DNA from: Ramlibacter sp.
GTDB lineage: Bacteria; Pseudomonadota; Gammaproteobacteria; Burkholderiales; Burkholderiaceae_C
DNA length: 64,000 bases
Assembly: GCA_019635435.1 (NCBI GenBank)
Contig: JAHBZM010000001.1
Span: 4,154,001-4,218,000 of the forward strand
Reading direction: 5' to 3'
Under the pieces are notes generated by a model that had not been told where the DNA came from, did no database searches, and saw nothing but the letters and a program-made list of their open reading frames with translations. Below, one piece after another: positions 15,695 to 23,984 of this stretch; the first letter of the stretch is position 1, and each line of letters starts with the position of its first letter. A program made the translations under genes and the position numbers.

Positions 15695-16353
15695 GCGCGC
15701 CACCCGTCACCACCGCTGCCATGCTCACGCTGTACGACTGCGCCACCGCGCCCAGCCCGCGGCGCGCGCGCATCCTGCTGGCCGAGAAAGGCATCACCCA
15801 CCACAGCATCCAGGTCGACCTGCGCAGCAACGAGCAGATGAGCGAGGCCTACCGCGCCATCAACCCGCAATGCACCGTGCCCGCGCTGCGCACCGAAGAG
15901 GGTCTGGTGCTGACCGACAACGCCGCCATCGCGGCCTATGTGGAGGCGCGGTTTCCACAGCCGCCGCTGATGGGCACCACGCCTGAAGACAAGGCCGAGA
16001 TCGCCAGCTGGCAATGGCGCGTGGAGTTTGAAGGCCTGGCCGCCATCGCCGAAGGCCTGCGCAACAGCTCCCCCGCCATGGCCAACCGTGCCCTGCCCGG
16101 CCCGGTGGACTATGCGCAAATCCCCGAGCTGGCCCAGCGCGGCCAGGCCCGCGTCCAGCAGTTCTTTGCCACGCTCAATGAGCGGCTGGAAGGCCGCGAC
16201 TTCATTGCCGCCGACCAGTTCAGCATCGCCGACATCACGGCGGTGGTCGCCGTGGACTTTGCCCGCGTGGTCAAGGTCAAGCCGGGTGAGCAGCATCCCC
16301 ATCTGATGCGGTGGCGGGCGGCCATGGGGGAGCGGGACTCGATGAAGCTGTAG
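15691..16353 (+). CDS. Glutathione S-transferase
   Basis: A 220-residue cytosolic GST. The N-terminal thioredoxin-like domain begins with M-L-T-L-Y-D-C-A-T-A-P-S-P-R-R at residue 11. NPQCTVPALRTEEG carries the cis-Pro, and LTDNAAIAAYVEARFP the gamma-glutamyl site. The helical C-terminal domain includes a FSIADITAVV motif, the usual GST N-capping box. It overlaps yghU by 4 bp and is co-expressed with it. The substrate is unknown. Confidence 0.9.
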   Translation: MSAPPVTTAAMLTLYDCATAPSPRRARILLAEKGITHHSIQVDLRSNEQMSEAYRAINPQCTVPALRTEEGLVLTDNAAIAAYVEARFPQPPLMGTTPEDKAEIASWQWRVEFEGLAAIAEGLRNSSPAMANRALPGPVDYAQIPELAQRGQARVQQFFATLNERLEGRDFIAADQFSIADITAVVAVDFARVVKVKPGEQHPHLMRWRAAMGERDSMKL

Positions 16354-16377
16354 CGCCTTGGGCTCGGGATATACAAA

Positions 16378-16974
16378 GTGACTTTCCTCATTGGTCTCGA
16401 TCCTGGCGGAGTGAATAAGTTTGGCTGGTGCGTCGCCGTGAACAGCGAACACCTTCCTCTCAAGGTTATGGGTACCGGGCTGGCGGATGATGCGTCAAGC
16501 GCCGTCTCGGATGCGCTGGCCGCGCTTCCAGTTGGAGCAAAAATTTCCGGTGCAGGAATTGATGCGCCATTGTTCTGGTCGCGCTCCGGACCACGACATT
16601 CAGACACTTCGGTGCGAGAGGCCATAAAGACAGCGGGGGCGCCATATGCGAGTGGCACCGTGCAAGACGTAAATTCGCTGCGAGGTGCGTGTCTGGTCCA
16701 AGGCATGCTTGCAGCTCTCGCCTTACGTGAAAAGTATCCAACAATGCCCATTACGGAGGCTCATCCGAAGGCGTTGCGCTGGTTGCTTCCCGAAGCGAAA
16801 GAGGTCAACGGCGCATCCGAAGACCAGCGAGATGCGCTACTAGCAGCAGTGACGGCGTGGGCGATGGCTCGTCGCGCGGAGAGTTGGATCGATTTGTTGG
16901 AAGGCGAGGCAAATCCATACAGTCCCATTCGAGCCCCATTGCACTATTTCATGCCGGGCATGCCTCGCAGGTAG
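16378..16974 (+). CDS. DUF429 family RNase H-like protein
   Basis: A 198-residue protein from a GTG start at 16378. The N-terminal LIGLDPGGVNKFGWCV, the G-I-D-A-P-L motif near residue 60 and the I-T-E-A-H-P-K-A-L segment near 125 follow DUF429, a predicted RNase H-fold nuclease family. Its base composition is clearly lower in GC than its neighbours and its codon use is less biased. With the toxin-antitoxin pair that follows, this suggests a recently acquired patch. The start codon could be revised, since the next in-frame ATG is far inside. Confidence 0.75.
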   Translation: MTFLIGLDPGGVNKFGWCVAVNSEHLPLKVMGTGLADDASSAVSDALAALPVGAKISGAGIDAPLFWSRSGPRHSDTSVREAIKTAGAPYASGTVQDVNSLRGACLVQGMLAALALREKYPTMPITEAHPKALRWLLPEAKEVNGASEDQRDALLAAVTAWAMARRAESWIDLLEGEANPYSPIRAPLHYFMPGMPRR

Positions 16975-17020
16975 GCCCTCAAGAAGCTCGAAAGTACAGG
17001 CCCACTCCTTTGCGCACCAC

Positions 17021-17284
17021 TCACTCGTAATGCGACCACATCCGAAGCACCCGCACGACGCGCTCCTTTTTAAACACTTCATACACCAGCCGGTGCTGGA
17101 TGTTGATTCGCCGTGAATAGGCGCCGTCCAGGTCGCCCACCAGCTTTTCATACGGCGGCGGGTTCTGGAACGGGTCATTGGCCAGCACGTCCAGCAGTTC
17201 CTGGGCGTTGCCTTTCAGGCCCGCAGCGGCCAGCTTCTTTGCATCCTTGACGGCGTGCCTGGCAAAGGCAAGTTCCCATTTCAC
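17021..17284 (-). CDS. Txe/YoeB-type mRNA interferase toxin
   Basis: An 87-residue RelE-superfamily toxin. KWELAFARHAVKDAKKL at the start, E-K-L-V-G-D-L-D-G-A-Y-S-R-R-I in the middle and HRLVYEVFKKERVVRVLR near the end match the Txe/YoeB family, including the conserved S-R-R-I, H-R-L-V-Y and C-terminal H-Y-E. YoeB cleaves mRNA at the ribosomal A site. It is the second gene of the pair: its start overlaps the antitoxin stop by 4 bp. Confidence 0.9.
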   Translation of the reverse strand: MKWELAFARHAVKDAKKLAAAGLKGNAQELLDVLANDPFQNPPPYEKLVGDLDGAYSRRINIQHRLVYEVFKKERVVRVLRMWSHYE

Positions 17285-17526
17285 CAGTTGAGCTTCCGGG
17301 CACTTTTGGCCAGCGGCTCCGCCATGCCCTTGCGGATGGACTCACCCATGCCAAGGATGGACAGAAGGTACAGCGTTTCCTGGATGGCCTGCCAGTCTTC
17401 GGCCGCGACCAGCACTGCGCTGCTGCGCTTGCCGGCGATCAAAATCGGTTGATGTGACTCGCTGGCCTCATCGATGAGCCGGTAAAGGCTGGCGCGGGCC
17501 TCACTGGCCGTGATGGGGATTGTCAT
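17281..17526 (-). CDS. Phd/YefM-type antitoxin
   Basis: An 81-residue antitoxin. The N-terminal ITASEARASLYRLIDEA is the Phd/YefM DNA-binding fold, with P-I-L-I-A-G-K-R-S-S-A-V-L-V and D-W-Q-A-I-Q-E-T following as in YefM. The acidic/basic C-terminal tail would wrap the toxin. It precedes the toxin and is translationally coupled to it. Together they form a type II module that represses its own promoter. Confidence 0.9.
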   Translation of the reverse strand: MTIPITASEARASLYRLIDEASESHQPILIAGKRSSAVLVAAEDWQAIQETLYLLSILGMGESIRKGMAEPLAKSARKLNW

Positions 17527-17546
17527 GTTGTGCCCGGTGAGTAAAT

Positions 17547-17576
17547 GCGTACGTTAAAGCGTACCATGAATTCATG
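17547..17576 (-). promoter_or_regulatory. Probable operator of the yefM/yoeB-type module
   Basis: Just upstream of the antitoxin start is a GCGTAC motif repeated at 17547 and 17559 (12-bp step), followed by the perfect 12-bp palindrome CATGAATTCATG (17565-17576). Paired palindromes directly before the antitoxin gene are the usual autoregulatory sites of YefM-type repressors. Confidence 0.5.
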
Positions 17577-17587
17577 ACCCAAGCTTG

Positions 17588-18799
17588 TCAACGCACCGTG
17601 CCAACCGTCCCCTCCGCATCCACCGCCTTTTGCACCACGCGGTAAAACGCCTCGCGCGCCTGGCTGGCCACGGGGTCCCTCGCGCCGCCGGCCCAGTTGG
17701 CGCTGGACGCGATCACGAGCTTGCGCTTGGGGTCGATGAAGATGCCCTGGCCGAAGATGCCGCGCGCGGCAAAGCTGCCGTCGGCATAGGTCCACCACTG
17801 GTAGCCATAGCCGCGGCCGGGCTGCCCGATATCGGCCTGCGTGGTGGTGGCCTCGTGGAGCCAGCCTTCGGGCACGATGCTGTGGCCGTTGACGGCCGCG
17901 CCATTGAGGATGAACTGGCCAAAGCGCGCATAGTCGCGCGCCGCGGCCTGGATGCAGCAGCCGCTGATCTCCTGCCCGGTCTTGCTCAGAATCCAGGTGG
18001 CCCGCTGCTCCATGCCCGCGGGCGCCCAGATCTTTTCAGACAGGTACTGCGCCAGCGGCTTGCCCGTGGCCTGGCTGATGAGGATGCCAACCAGGTTGGT
18101 CTCGCCGGTGCTGTAGTTCCAGCGCGTGCCCGCGGGCACGGCGCGCGGCAACTTGCGCATGTAGCTCACCAGCGCGCCCACGCCTTCCTCGGGCTTGTGG
18201 TTGTTGAATCTGGCGACGTCGGAGTTGGGGTCGGCGTAGTCTTCGTTCCACTTCACACCCGAGGTCATGGTCATGAGCTGGCGGATGCTCACCGCGTCGT
18301 AGGCCGAGCCCTTCATCTGCGGGATGTAGTCGCTCACCTTGTCGTCCATGCTCTTGATGTGGCCATCGCGCAGCGCGGCGCCCAGCAGGGTGGACGTGAA
18401 TGACTTGGCCACCGAAAAACTGGTCCAGCGCCCGTCACCGTCAAAGCCCAGGCCATAGCGCTCCAGCCGCAGCCGGCCGTCCTGCACGATCAGCAAGGCC
18501 GCGCTGCGCTGGCCTGCCATGTAGGCGTCCACCTCCAGCGGCAACTTCAACGCGGGCCCGGAGGGCAGCGGCATGGGCGGGCCGCCAGCGGGAATGGGCC
18601 GCGCCCTGGCCAGCACGGGAAGGCGGTCCAGCGCCCGGAACGCGGCGTCGCGTTGCGCCTGGCTCCAGAACAGCAGGTCGCGGTTGGTGGGCAGCGTGGT
18701 CAGCAGGCCGCGGGTCTCCTTGTCCAGGCTGAACCAGCCGGCCGTGCCGGCCAGGGCCAGGGCGGCCAGCAGCCCGAGGGCGATCTTCCTGACTTTCAA
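17588..18799 (-). CDS. Serine hydrolase, beta-lactamase (class C) family
   Basis: A 403-residue protein with S-x-x-K motif S-V-A-K in the segment W-T-S-F-S-V-A-K-S-F, a Y-S-T-G-E motif for the second element, and G-I-F-G-Q-G near the C terminus. The start is a TTG at 18799. It gives a clean signal sequence (MKVRKIALGLLAALALAG) with GAGGAG 6 bp upstream, whereas an ATG at 18844 adds 15 residues without a signal-like start. The mature protein has a periplasmic or membrane-tethered position. It follows the toxin-antitoxin locus in the same direction. Confidence 0.85.
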   Translation of the reverse strand: MKVRKIALGLLAALALAGTAGWFSLDKETRGLLTTLPTNRDLLFWSQAQRDAAFRALDRLPVLARARPIPAGGPPMPLPSGPALKLPLEVDAYMAGQRSAALLIVQDGRLRLERYGLGFDGDGRWTSFSVAKSFTSTLLGAALRDGHIKSMDDKVSDYIPQMKGSAYDAVSIRQLMTMTSGVKWNEDYADPNSDVARFNNHKPEEGVGALVSYMRKLPRAVPAGTRWNYSTGETNLVGILISQATGKPLAQYLSEKIWAPAGMEQRATWILSKTGQEISGCCIQAAARDYARFGQFILNGAAVNGHSIVPEGWLHEATTTQADIGQPGRGYGYQWWTYADGSFAARGIFGQGIFIDPKRKLVIASSANWAGGARDPVASQAREAFYRVVQKAVDAEGTVGTVR

Positions 18800-18940
18800 C
18801 GCGGGCTCCTCAACGCGAGTGACAACTGCAGGCATTGGGCCCAAGGGTGCCCGCGTTGAACAGAGGGCATTCCCGTGGGGGCGCCCAGCGGCCTGGGCGC
18901 CGTGCCGCTATGCTCAACCCCCTGACCGCGAGAGGCCCCC

Positions 18941-20029
18941 ATGAAACGTTTCACCTGCGGCTGCCTGCTGCCCCTGTTCAGCGCGCTGCTGCCCGCCGAT
19001 GCACGGGCCGGTGACTGCGACCCGCGCTTTGCCAGGTCGCCGCAGTTCGCGGCGCAGGACTGCCGCTTCCAGAACCCGCCCAACCCCGACCTCAAGCCCA
19101 ACCGCTCCAGCTGGGACATCTGGTCGCGCGTGCTGCTTGAAAAGAAGGTGGGCACGGTGCCGGTGGACGCCATCCCCGTGCGCCGGCTGGACCGCGCCGC
19201 GCTGGCGGCGCTGGACACCCGGGCCAACCACATCATCCGCCTGGGCCACTCCTCGCACCTGCTCAAGCTGCGCGGCAAGTGGTGGCTGATCGACCCGGTG
19301 TTCGGGCCCCGCGCCTCGCCCGTGAGCTGGGCCGGACCGAAACGATTTCATGCGCCGCCCGTGGCTCTGGACGACGTGCCCGCTATCGAAGGCCTGGTGC
19401 TGTCGCACGACCACTACGACCACCTGGACGTGCCCACCATCGAGGCGCTGAAAGACCGGGTGCAGCGCTACTTTGTGCCCTTGGGCGTGGGCCAGCACCT
19501 GCGCGACTGGGGCGTGCCCGCCGACCGCATTGAAGAGTTCGACTGGTGGCAGGAAAGGAAATGGGGCGAGGTGACGGTCACGGCCTCGCCAGCGCAGCAT
19601 TTCTCGGGCCGCACGCTGTGGGACCGCAACAAGACGCTGTGGGCCTCGTGGTCACTCAAAAGCGGCGGCGAGCAGATTTTCTACAGCGGCGACTCCGGCT
19701 ACTTCGCAGGCTTCAAGGACATCGGCACGCGCCTCGGCGCGATCGATGTCGCGCTGATGGAAAATGGCGCCTACGACGATTTCTGGCCCGGTGTGCACAT
19801 GAGCCCCGAGGAAACCGTGCAGGCCTTCCAGGACCTGGGCGCGCGCACCCTCTACCTGGTGCACAACAGTACCTTTGACCTGGCCTTTCACGGCTGGCGC
19901 GAACCGCTGGAGCGGGTGGCCGCCCTGGCCAAGCAGCGCGGGATTGCGCTGGCCACTCCGGAAATCGGCGAGGTGCTGACGCTGGGCCAGCCACGCGAGA
20001 ACCGCCACTGGTGGGAAGGCCTGCGCTGA
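18941..20029 (+). CDS. MBL-fold metallo-hydrolase, NAPE-PLD/UlaG-like, exported
   Basis: A 362-residue protein with a signal peptide (MKRFTCGCLLPLFSALLPADARA). Zinc-site motifs are visible: L-S-H-D-H-Y-D-H-L-D (the HxHxDH motif), S-P-A-Q-H-F-S-G, then Y-S-G-D-S-G-Y-F, and a late H-N-S-T-F-D-L. The G-H-S-S-H-L-L-K-L-R-G segment is seen in NAPE-PLD-like lipid phosphodiesterases and UlaG-type lactonases. It may act on phospholipid or lactone substrates in the periplasm. It runs divergently from the serine-hydrolase gene across 141 bp. Confidence 0.85.
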   Translation: MKRFTCGCLLPLFSALLPADARAGDCDPRFARSPQFAAQDCRFQNPPNPDLKPNRSSWDIWSRVLLEKKVGTVPVDAIPVRRLDRAALAALDTRANHIIRLGHSSHLLKLRGKWWLIDPVFGPRASPVSWAGPKRFHAPPVALDDVPAIEGLVLSHDHYDHLDVPTIEALKDRVQRYFVPLGVGQHLRDWGVPADRIEEFDWWQERKWGEVTVTASPAQHFSGRTLWDRNKTLWASWSLKSGGEQIFYSGDSGYFAGFKDIGTRLGAIDVALMENGAYDDFWPGVHMSPEETVQAFQDLGARTLYLVHNSTFDLAFHGWREPLERVAALAKQRGIALATPEIGEVLTLGQPRENRHWWEGLR

Positions 20030-20118
20030 TGTCGAAGCCTGATGTCGAAACCGCGGCACGCCGTTCGTCGTGAGGGCAGAACACACAGGTTCTGCAACCC
20101 AACGCAAAGGAGATCGCA

Positions 20119-20553
20119 ATGAAATTCATGGTGCTGGTCAAGGCGGATGCCAACAGCGAAGCGGGCGTCATGCCCAGTGAGCAACTGCTGGCCGACATGG
20201 GCCGCTACAACGAGGAGCTGGTCAAGGCCGGCGTGATGAAGGCCGGCGAGGGCCTGCACCCCAGCGCCAGGGGCGCGCGCGTGCGCTTCTCGGGCAAGGA
20301 ACGCCACGTGATCGACGGCCCGTTTGCCGAGACCAAGGAGCTGGTGGCCGGCTTCTGGATGTGGGAATGCGCCTCGTTGCAGGAGGCGATTGACTGGGTC
20401 AAGCGCTGCCCCAACCCGATGCTGGGCGAGTCGGAGATTGAAATCCGCCAGGTGTTCGAGGCCGATGACTTTGGCGAGGCCTTCACGCCCGAGCTGCGCG
20501 AGCAGGAAGAGCGGCTGCGCGCGCAACTGGCGCAAAAAGAGGGCGCCCCCTGA
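20119..20553 (+). CDS. YCII-related (YciI/DGPF domain) protein
   Basis: A 144-residue protein of the YCII superfamily. MKFMVLVKADANSE starts the ferredoxin-like fold, and D-G-P-F-A-E-T-K-E-L is the signature of the DGPF branch. It is cytoplasmic; relatives are small enzyme-like proteins often linked to sigma factors or dioxygenases. AAAGGAGAT is a good ribosome-binding site 8 bp before the ATG. Its stop overlaps the start of the following exporter gene by 3 bp (CTGA). Confidence 0.85.
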   Translation: MKFMVLVKADANSEAGVMPSEQLLADMGRYNEELVKAGVMKAGEGLHPSARGARVRFSGKERHVIDGPFAETKELVAGFWMWECASLQEAIDWVKRCPNPMLGESEIEIRQVFEADDFGEAFTPELREQEERLRAQLAQKEGAP

Positions 20554-21731
20554 ACCACGGCCTGCTGACCCTCAACCTCATCGGCCAGCTGGCTTTCGGC
20601 CTGCTGGCCATGACCATCTGCCTGCCGTCCATGCAGGAGTGGGGCGCCATTTTCGGCGCCGACCAGGCCGCGGTGCAGCTGACCTTCAGCGGCTACGTGA
20701 TGGCCTATGGTTTTCTGCAACTGCTGTACGGCCCGCTGTCGGACCGGCTGGGGCGCAAGAAGATCCTGCTGGCCGGGCTCTCGCTGGCCGGGCTGGGCTC
20801 GGTGCTGGCGGCGCTGGCGCCCGGCATCGCCACCCTCACGGCGGCGCGCGTGCTGCAGGGCGCCGGCAGCGCCGCCGGCATGGTGGTGGGACGCGCCATG
20901 GTGCAGGACCTGTACCAGGGCCCGCAGCGCACCCGCGTGATGGCCTTTGTGGGCATGGCCATGGGCCTGTGCCCGCCGGCCGCCACCATCCTGGGCGGGC
21001 AGCTGCATGTGCGCCTGGGCTGGCAGGCCAATTTCTGGGTGATTGCGCTGCTTGCCGTGGTGCTGTGGGTGGCGGCCTGGCGCGGCCTGCCCGACCACCA
21101 GAAGCCCGCCGGCGCGCAGCCGCACTGGCTGGCCGCGATGGGGGCCTCGTATGCCCGGCTCGGGCGCGAGCCGGCCTTCATCCTGTATGTGCTGATCCTG
21201 GCCATGACCACGGGCACGTTCTATGTGTTCCTGGCCGGCGCGCCCATCGTGCTGGGCAGCTACGGCGTGGGGCCGGACCGCATTGGCTACTACATCATGT
21301 GCATTCCGCTGGCCTACATCATGGGCAACTGGATCACCAGCCGCCTGGCCCACCGCACCGGCGACCACGCCATGATGTTCATGGGCCAGGCCTGCACGCT
21401 CCTCGGCATCGCGCTGATGCTGGGGCTGGGCCTGGCGGGCGTGAACACGCCGCTGGCGTTCTCGCTGCCGCTGATCCTGCTGGGCATCGGCCATGGCCTG
21501 CTGGTGCCGCCCACGCTGACGGGTACGGTGAGCCTGGTGCCGGCGCTGGCGGGCTCGGCCGCCGCCGTGGCCGGGCTGATGCAGCAGCTCATGGGCGCGG
21601 CCGGCGGCTACACCGTGGGCCTGGTGCCGCACCACGGCGCGGTCAACCTGGGCTGGCTGATGATCGGCTTTGCGCTGTGCGCCACCGTGGCGCTGGCGCT
21701 GCTCACGCGGCGGGCCCGCCCCGCGCACTAG
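20550..21731 (+). CDS. Bcr/CflA-type MFS drug exporter with an apparent CTG start
   Basis: A 393-residue, 12-helix MFS transporter. LLYGPLSDRLGRKKILLAG is the MFS signature after helix 2, and the Bcr/CflA family is indicated by CLPSMQEW and QLTFSGYVMAYGF near the start. The only ATG (20610) would cut helix 1 in half. No ATG, GTG or TTG lies in frame between it and the stop at 20466. CTG at 20550, coupled to the previous stop as CTGA and preceded by AAGAGGG, restores helix 1. It probably exports small toxic compounds. It is co-transcribed with the YCII gene. Confidence 0.8.
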   Translation: MNHGLLTLNLIGQLAFGLLAMTICLPSMQEWGAIFGADQAAVQLTFSGYVMAYGFLQLLYGPLSDRLGRKKILLAGLSLAGLGSVLAALAPGIATLTAARVLQGAGSAAGMVVGRAMVQDLYQGPQRTRVMAFVGMAMGLCPPAATILGGQLHVRLGWQANFWVIALLAVVLWVAAWRGLPDHQKPAGAQPHWLAAMGASYARLGREPAFILYVLILAMTTGTFYVFLAGAPIVLGSYGVGPDRIGYYIMCIPLAYIMGNWITSRLAHRTGDHAMMFMGQACTLLGIALMLGLGLAGVNTPLAFSLPLILLGIGHGLLVPPTLTGTVSLVPALAGSAAAVAGLMQQLMGAAGGYTVGLVPHHGAVNLGWLMIGFALCATVALALLTRRARPAH

Positions 21732-21741
21732 CGTCAGCCCG

Positions 21742-21807
21742 TTTGCTATTGTTTATGTAGCACGCAGTGGCCGCCAGCCGTGGACTCCAGGCACTTTTGG
21801 CTCAAAA
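21742..21807 (+). repeat. Interspersed intergenic repeat, copy 2
   Basis: The second copy of the family. Starts at TTTGCTATTG, has the shared GCACGCAGTGGCCGCC block and the core TGGACTCCAGG (21781-21791), and ends in CTTTTGGCTCAAAA. It lies between two convergent gene ends, the MFS exporter and the third serine hydrolase. Confidence 0.65.
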
Positions 21808-21808
21808 C

Positions 21809-23092
21809 TCAGGCAGACGCCTGCTTCAGCAGGCGCCCCAGCGCCAGCAACGCGGGCATGGTGATCGGGTCGTGCGCCGAACTGGCCGCGATCGGGTGCG
21901 AGCCAAAGCGCGCGACCACCAGCTCGGCGCCGGGGGCCACGTACAGGCGCTGGCCATGGATGCCGCGGGCCTCGTAGGCGCCATGTTCGTTGTGCGTGAC
22001 CCACCACATGTCGCGGTAGGAGTAGTGGGGCAGCAGCGTGTAGCCGGCCTTGACGAACTTGGCATTGCTGCTGCCCGCGGCAATCTGCGCCACCACGGCC
22101 GCGGGCACGGCCTGCACGCCGCTGGGGGCCGCGCCCTCGCAGCGCATCAGTTCGCCAAAGCGCGCCATGTCACGCAGCGTGGCGCTCATGCCGCCGCCGC
22201 CCATGGGCACGCCAATCGGGTCCACGGTGAGGTAGGCATCCTGCTCGCAGCCCAGGTGCCGCCACAGGCGCTGGCTGAGCATGTCGGCCAGCGCCACGCC
22301 GGTCACGCGCTTCATCACCCAGCTCAGCAGCTCGGTGTTGATGGTCTTGTAGGCAAAGGCCTGGCCGTGTTCGCCCTGCTTGCGCAGGGTCTGCAAAAAC
22401 TCATAGAAGTTGCCGGCGCCGCTGTAGCCCGCCGGGCGCGGGCGCAGGCCGCCGGCGCGGGCGTAGTCCCAGATCTGCGCGGCGGGGTCGGAGTACAGCT
22501 CGGAGTAGTCCACGCCAATCTGCATGTCCAGCACGTCGCGCAGCGTGGCATCTTCATAGGCCGTGCCCCGCATGTCGGGCAGGTAATGGGGCACGCGTTG
22601 CTGCGCGTCCAGCACGCCCTCGTGCACCAGCGTGGCGGCCAGCGTGGCCACATACGACTTGGTGATGGAGAAACAGGCGTGGGGCAGCTCGGGCCGCAGC
22701 GCGCCCAGGTAGCGCTCGTAGATGCGCCGGCCCTTGTGCAGCACCAGCATGCCGTCGGTGTAGGTGTCGTGCAGCGACTGGGCCCAGGTGCGCTCGCGCC
22801 CGTCCATGTCGGTGAAGGTCAGCGCATCAATGGCCGACTCATCCGCCGCGTGCGCATGCCCCAGCGCGCTGGGCGGCGCTTCGCCGCGCCAGACGTTGAC
22901 CGTGGGCGCGAGTTCGCGCATGTGCGAGAGCGACCAGCGGATTTGCGGAAAGTCCAGAAAGCGGTCGTCCTCAAAGCGGATGCGCTTGTCGGCCGGCGGC
23001 GGGCTGCCCTGCATCCAGCCCTGCTGCTGCGGGGTCGAGGCCACGCCGTCGAGGTAGTCCTTGCCGTCAAAATGAAGGGTGCCGGGGGTCAT
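21809..23092 (-). CDS. Serine hydrolase, beta-lactamase (class C) family, cytoplasmic form
   Basis: A 427-residue protein. The nucleophile motif is S-I-T-K in C-F-S-I-T-K-S-Y, and Y-K-T-I-N-T-E-L stands for the second motif. W-W-V-T-H-N-E-H-G-A-Y-E-A-R-G-I-H-G is the late active-site region, as in the 6-aminohexanoate-dimer hydrolase branch of the family. The ATG at 23092 has AAGGAGACAC upstream. No signal peptide is visible, unlike the other two serine hydrolases in the window. The activity is probably an esterase or amide hydrolase; the substrate is unknown. Confidence 0.85.
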   Translation of the reverse strand: MTPGTLHFDGKDYLDGVASTPQQQGWMQGSPPPADKRIRFEDDRFLDFPQIRWSLSHMRELAPTVNVWRGEAPPSALGHAHAADESAIDALTFTDMDGRERTWAQSLHDTYTDGMLVLHKGRRIYERYLGALRPELPHACFSITKSYVATLAATLVHEGVLDAQQRVPHYLPDMRGTAYEDATLRDVLDMQIGVDYSELYSDPAAQIWDYARAGGLRPRPAGYSGAGNFYEFLQTLRKQGEHGQAFAYKTINTELLSWVMKRVTGVALADMLSQRLWRHLGCEQDAYLTVDPIGVPMGGGGMSATLRDMARFGELMRCEGAAPSGVQAVPAAVVAQIAAGSSNAKFVKAGYTLLPHYSYRDMWWVTHNEHGAYEARGIHGQRLYVAPGAELVVARFGSHPIAASSAHDPITMPALLALGRLLKQASA

Positions 23093-23269
23093 GTGTCTCC
23101 TTGGGTTTGGGGGGCCAGAACACGCAGGGTAGCCCAGCCCCGCCCCAGCGGCAAGAACGCTGCCGCAAACCGCATGGGCGCAAGGGCGGCAGGGGCATTG
23201 CGTGGCGGTGTCAAATGAGCCCCTTTCACCCAACGCCTTGTTGGCAACCCCGGAAAAAGAGGAGCCCCC

Positions 23270-23974
23270 GTGACCGATCTGTCTGCCTTCAGCATCACGC
23301 AAAAATGGCCTGCCCGCCACCCTGACCGGCTGCAGCTGTATTCGCTGCCCACGCCCAATGGCGTGAAGGTGTCGATCATGCTGGAGGAAACTGGCCTGCC
23401 CTACGAGCCGCACCTGGTGAGCTTTGAGACCAATGACCAGATGTCACCGGCCTTTCTCTCGCTCAACCCCAACAACAAGATCCCCGCCATCCTCGACCCG
23501 AACGGGCCGGGTGGCCAGCCACTGGCGCTGTTCGAGTCGGGCGCCATCCTGCTCTACCTGGCCGAGAAGACCGGGCAGTTTCTGCCGCAGGACCCGGCCG
23601 CGCGCTACGAAACCATCCAGTGGCTGATGTTCCAGATGGGCGGCGTGGGGCCGATGTTCGGCCAGCTTGGCTTCTTCCACAAGTTTGCCGGCAAGGACTA
23701 CGAAGACAAGCGGCCGCGTGACCGCTACGTGGCCGAAACAAAACGCCTGCTGGGCGTGCTCAACCAGCGCATGGCCGGGCGCGACTGGCTCATGGGCGAG
23801 GGCTACACCATTGCCGACATGGCCACCTGGCCCTGGGTGCGCAACCTCGTGGGCTTTTACGGCGCGGGCGAGATCGTGGGGTATGGCGACTTCCCCGAGC
23901 TGGCGCGCGTGGTCGAGGCCTTTGCGGCGCGGCCCGCCGTGGCGCGGGGCCTGGCCATTCCCGCGCGGGGCTGA
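23270..23974 (+). CDS. Glutathione S-transferase, YfcG/Ure2p-like
   Basis: A 234-residue GST from a GTG start at 23270, preceded by AAGAGGAG. LQLYSLPTPNGVKVSIMLEE is the thioredoxin-like start, N-P-N-N-K-I-P-A-I carries the cis-Pro, and F-E-S-G-A-I-L-L-Y-L-A-E-K the gamma-glutamyl site. The Thr-Pro-Asn-Gly motif fits the YfcG/nu-class branch with disulfide-bond reductase activity. It is the third GST in 9 kb. It diverges from the serine-hydrolase gene. Confidence 0.9.
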   Translation: MTDLSAFSITQKWPARHPDRLQLYSLPTPNGVKVSIMLEETGLPYEPHLVSFETNDQMSPAFLSLNPNNKIPAILDPNGPGGQPLALFESGAILLYLAEKTGQFLPQDPAARYETIQWLMFQMGGVGPMFGQLGFFHKFAGKDYEDKRPRDRYVAETKRLLGVLNQRMAGRDWLMGEGYTIADMATWPWVRNLVGFYGAGEIVGYGDFPELARVVEAFAARPAVARGLAIPARG

Positions 23975-23984
23975 AGCCGCGGGT

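Noticed and set aside
20028..20050. Direct repeat TGATGTCGAA after the MBL gene
   Set aside because: Only two copies directly adjacent; too short to distinguish from chance and no matching site elsewhere.
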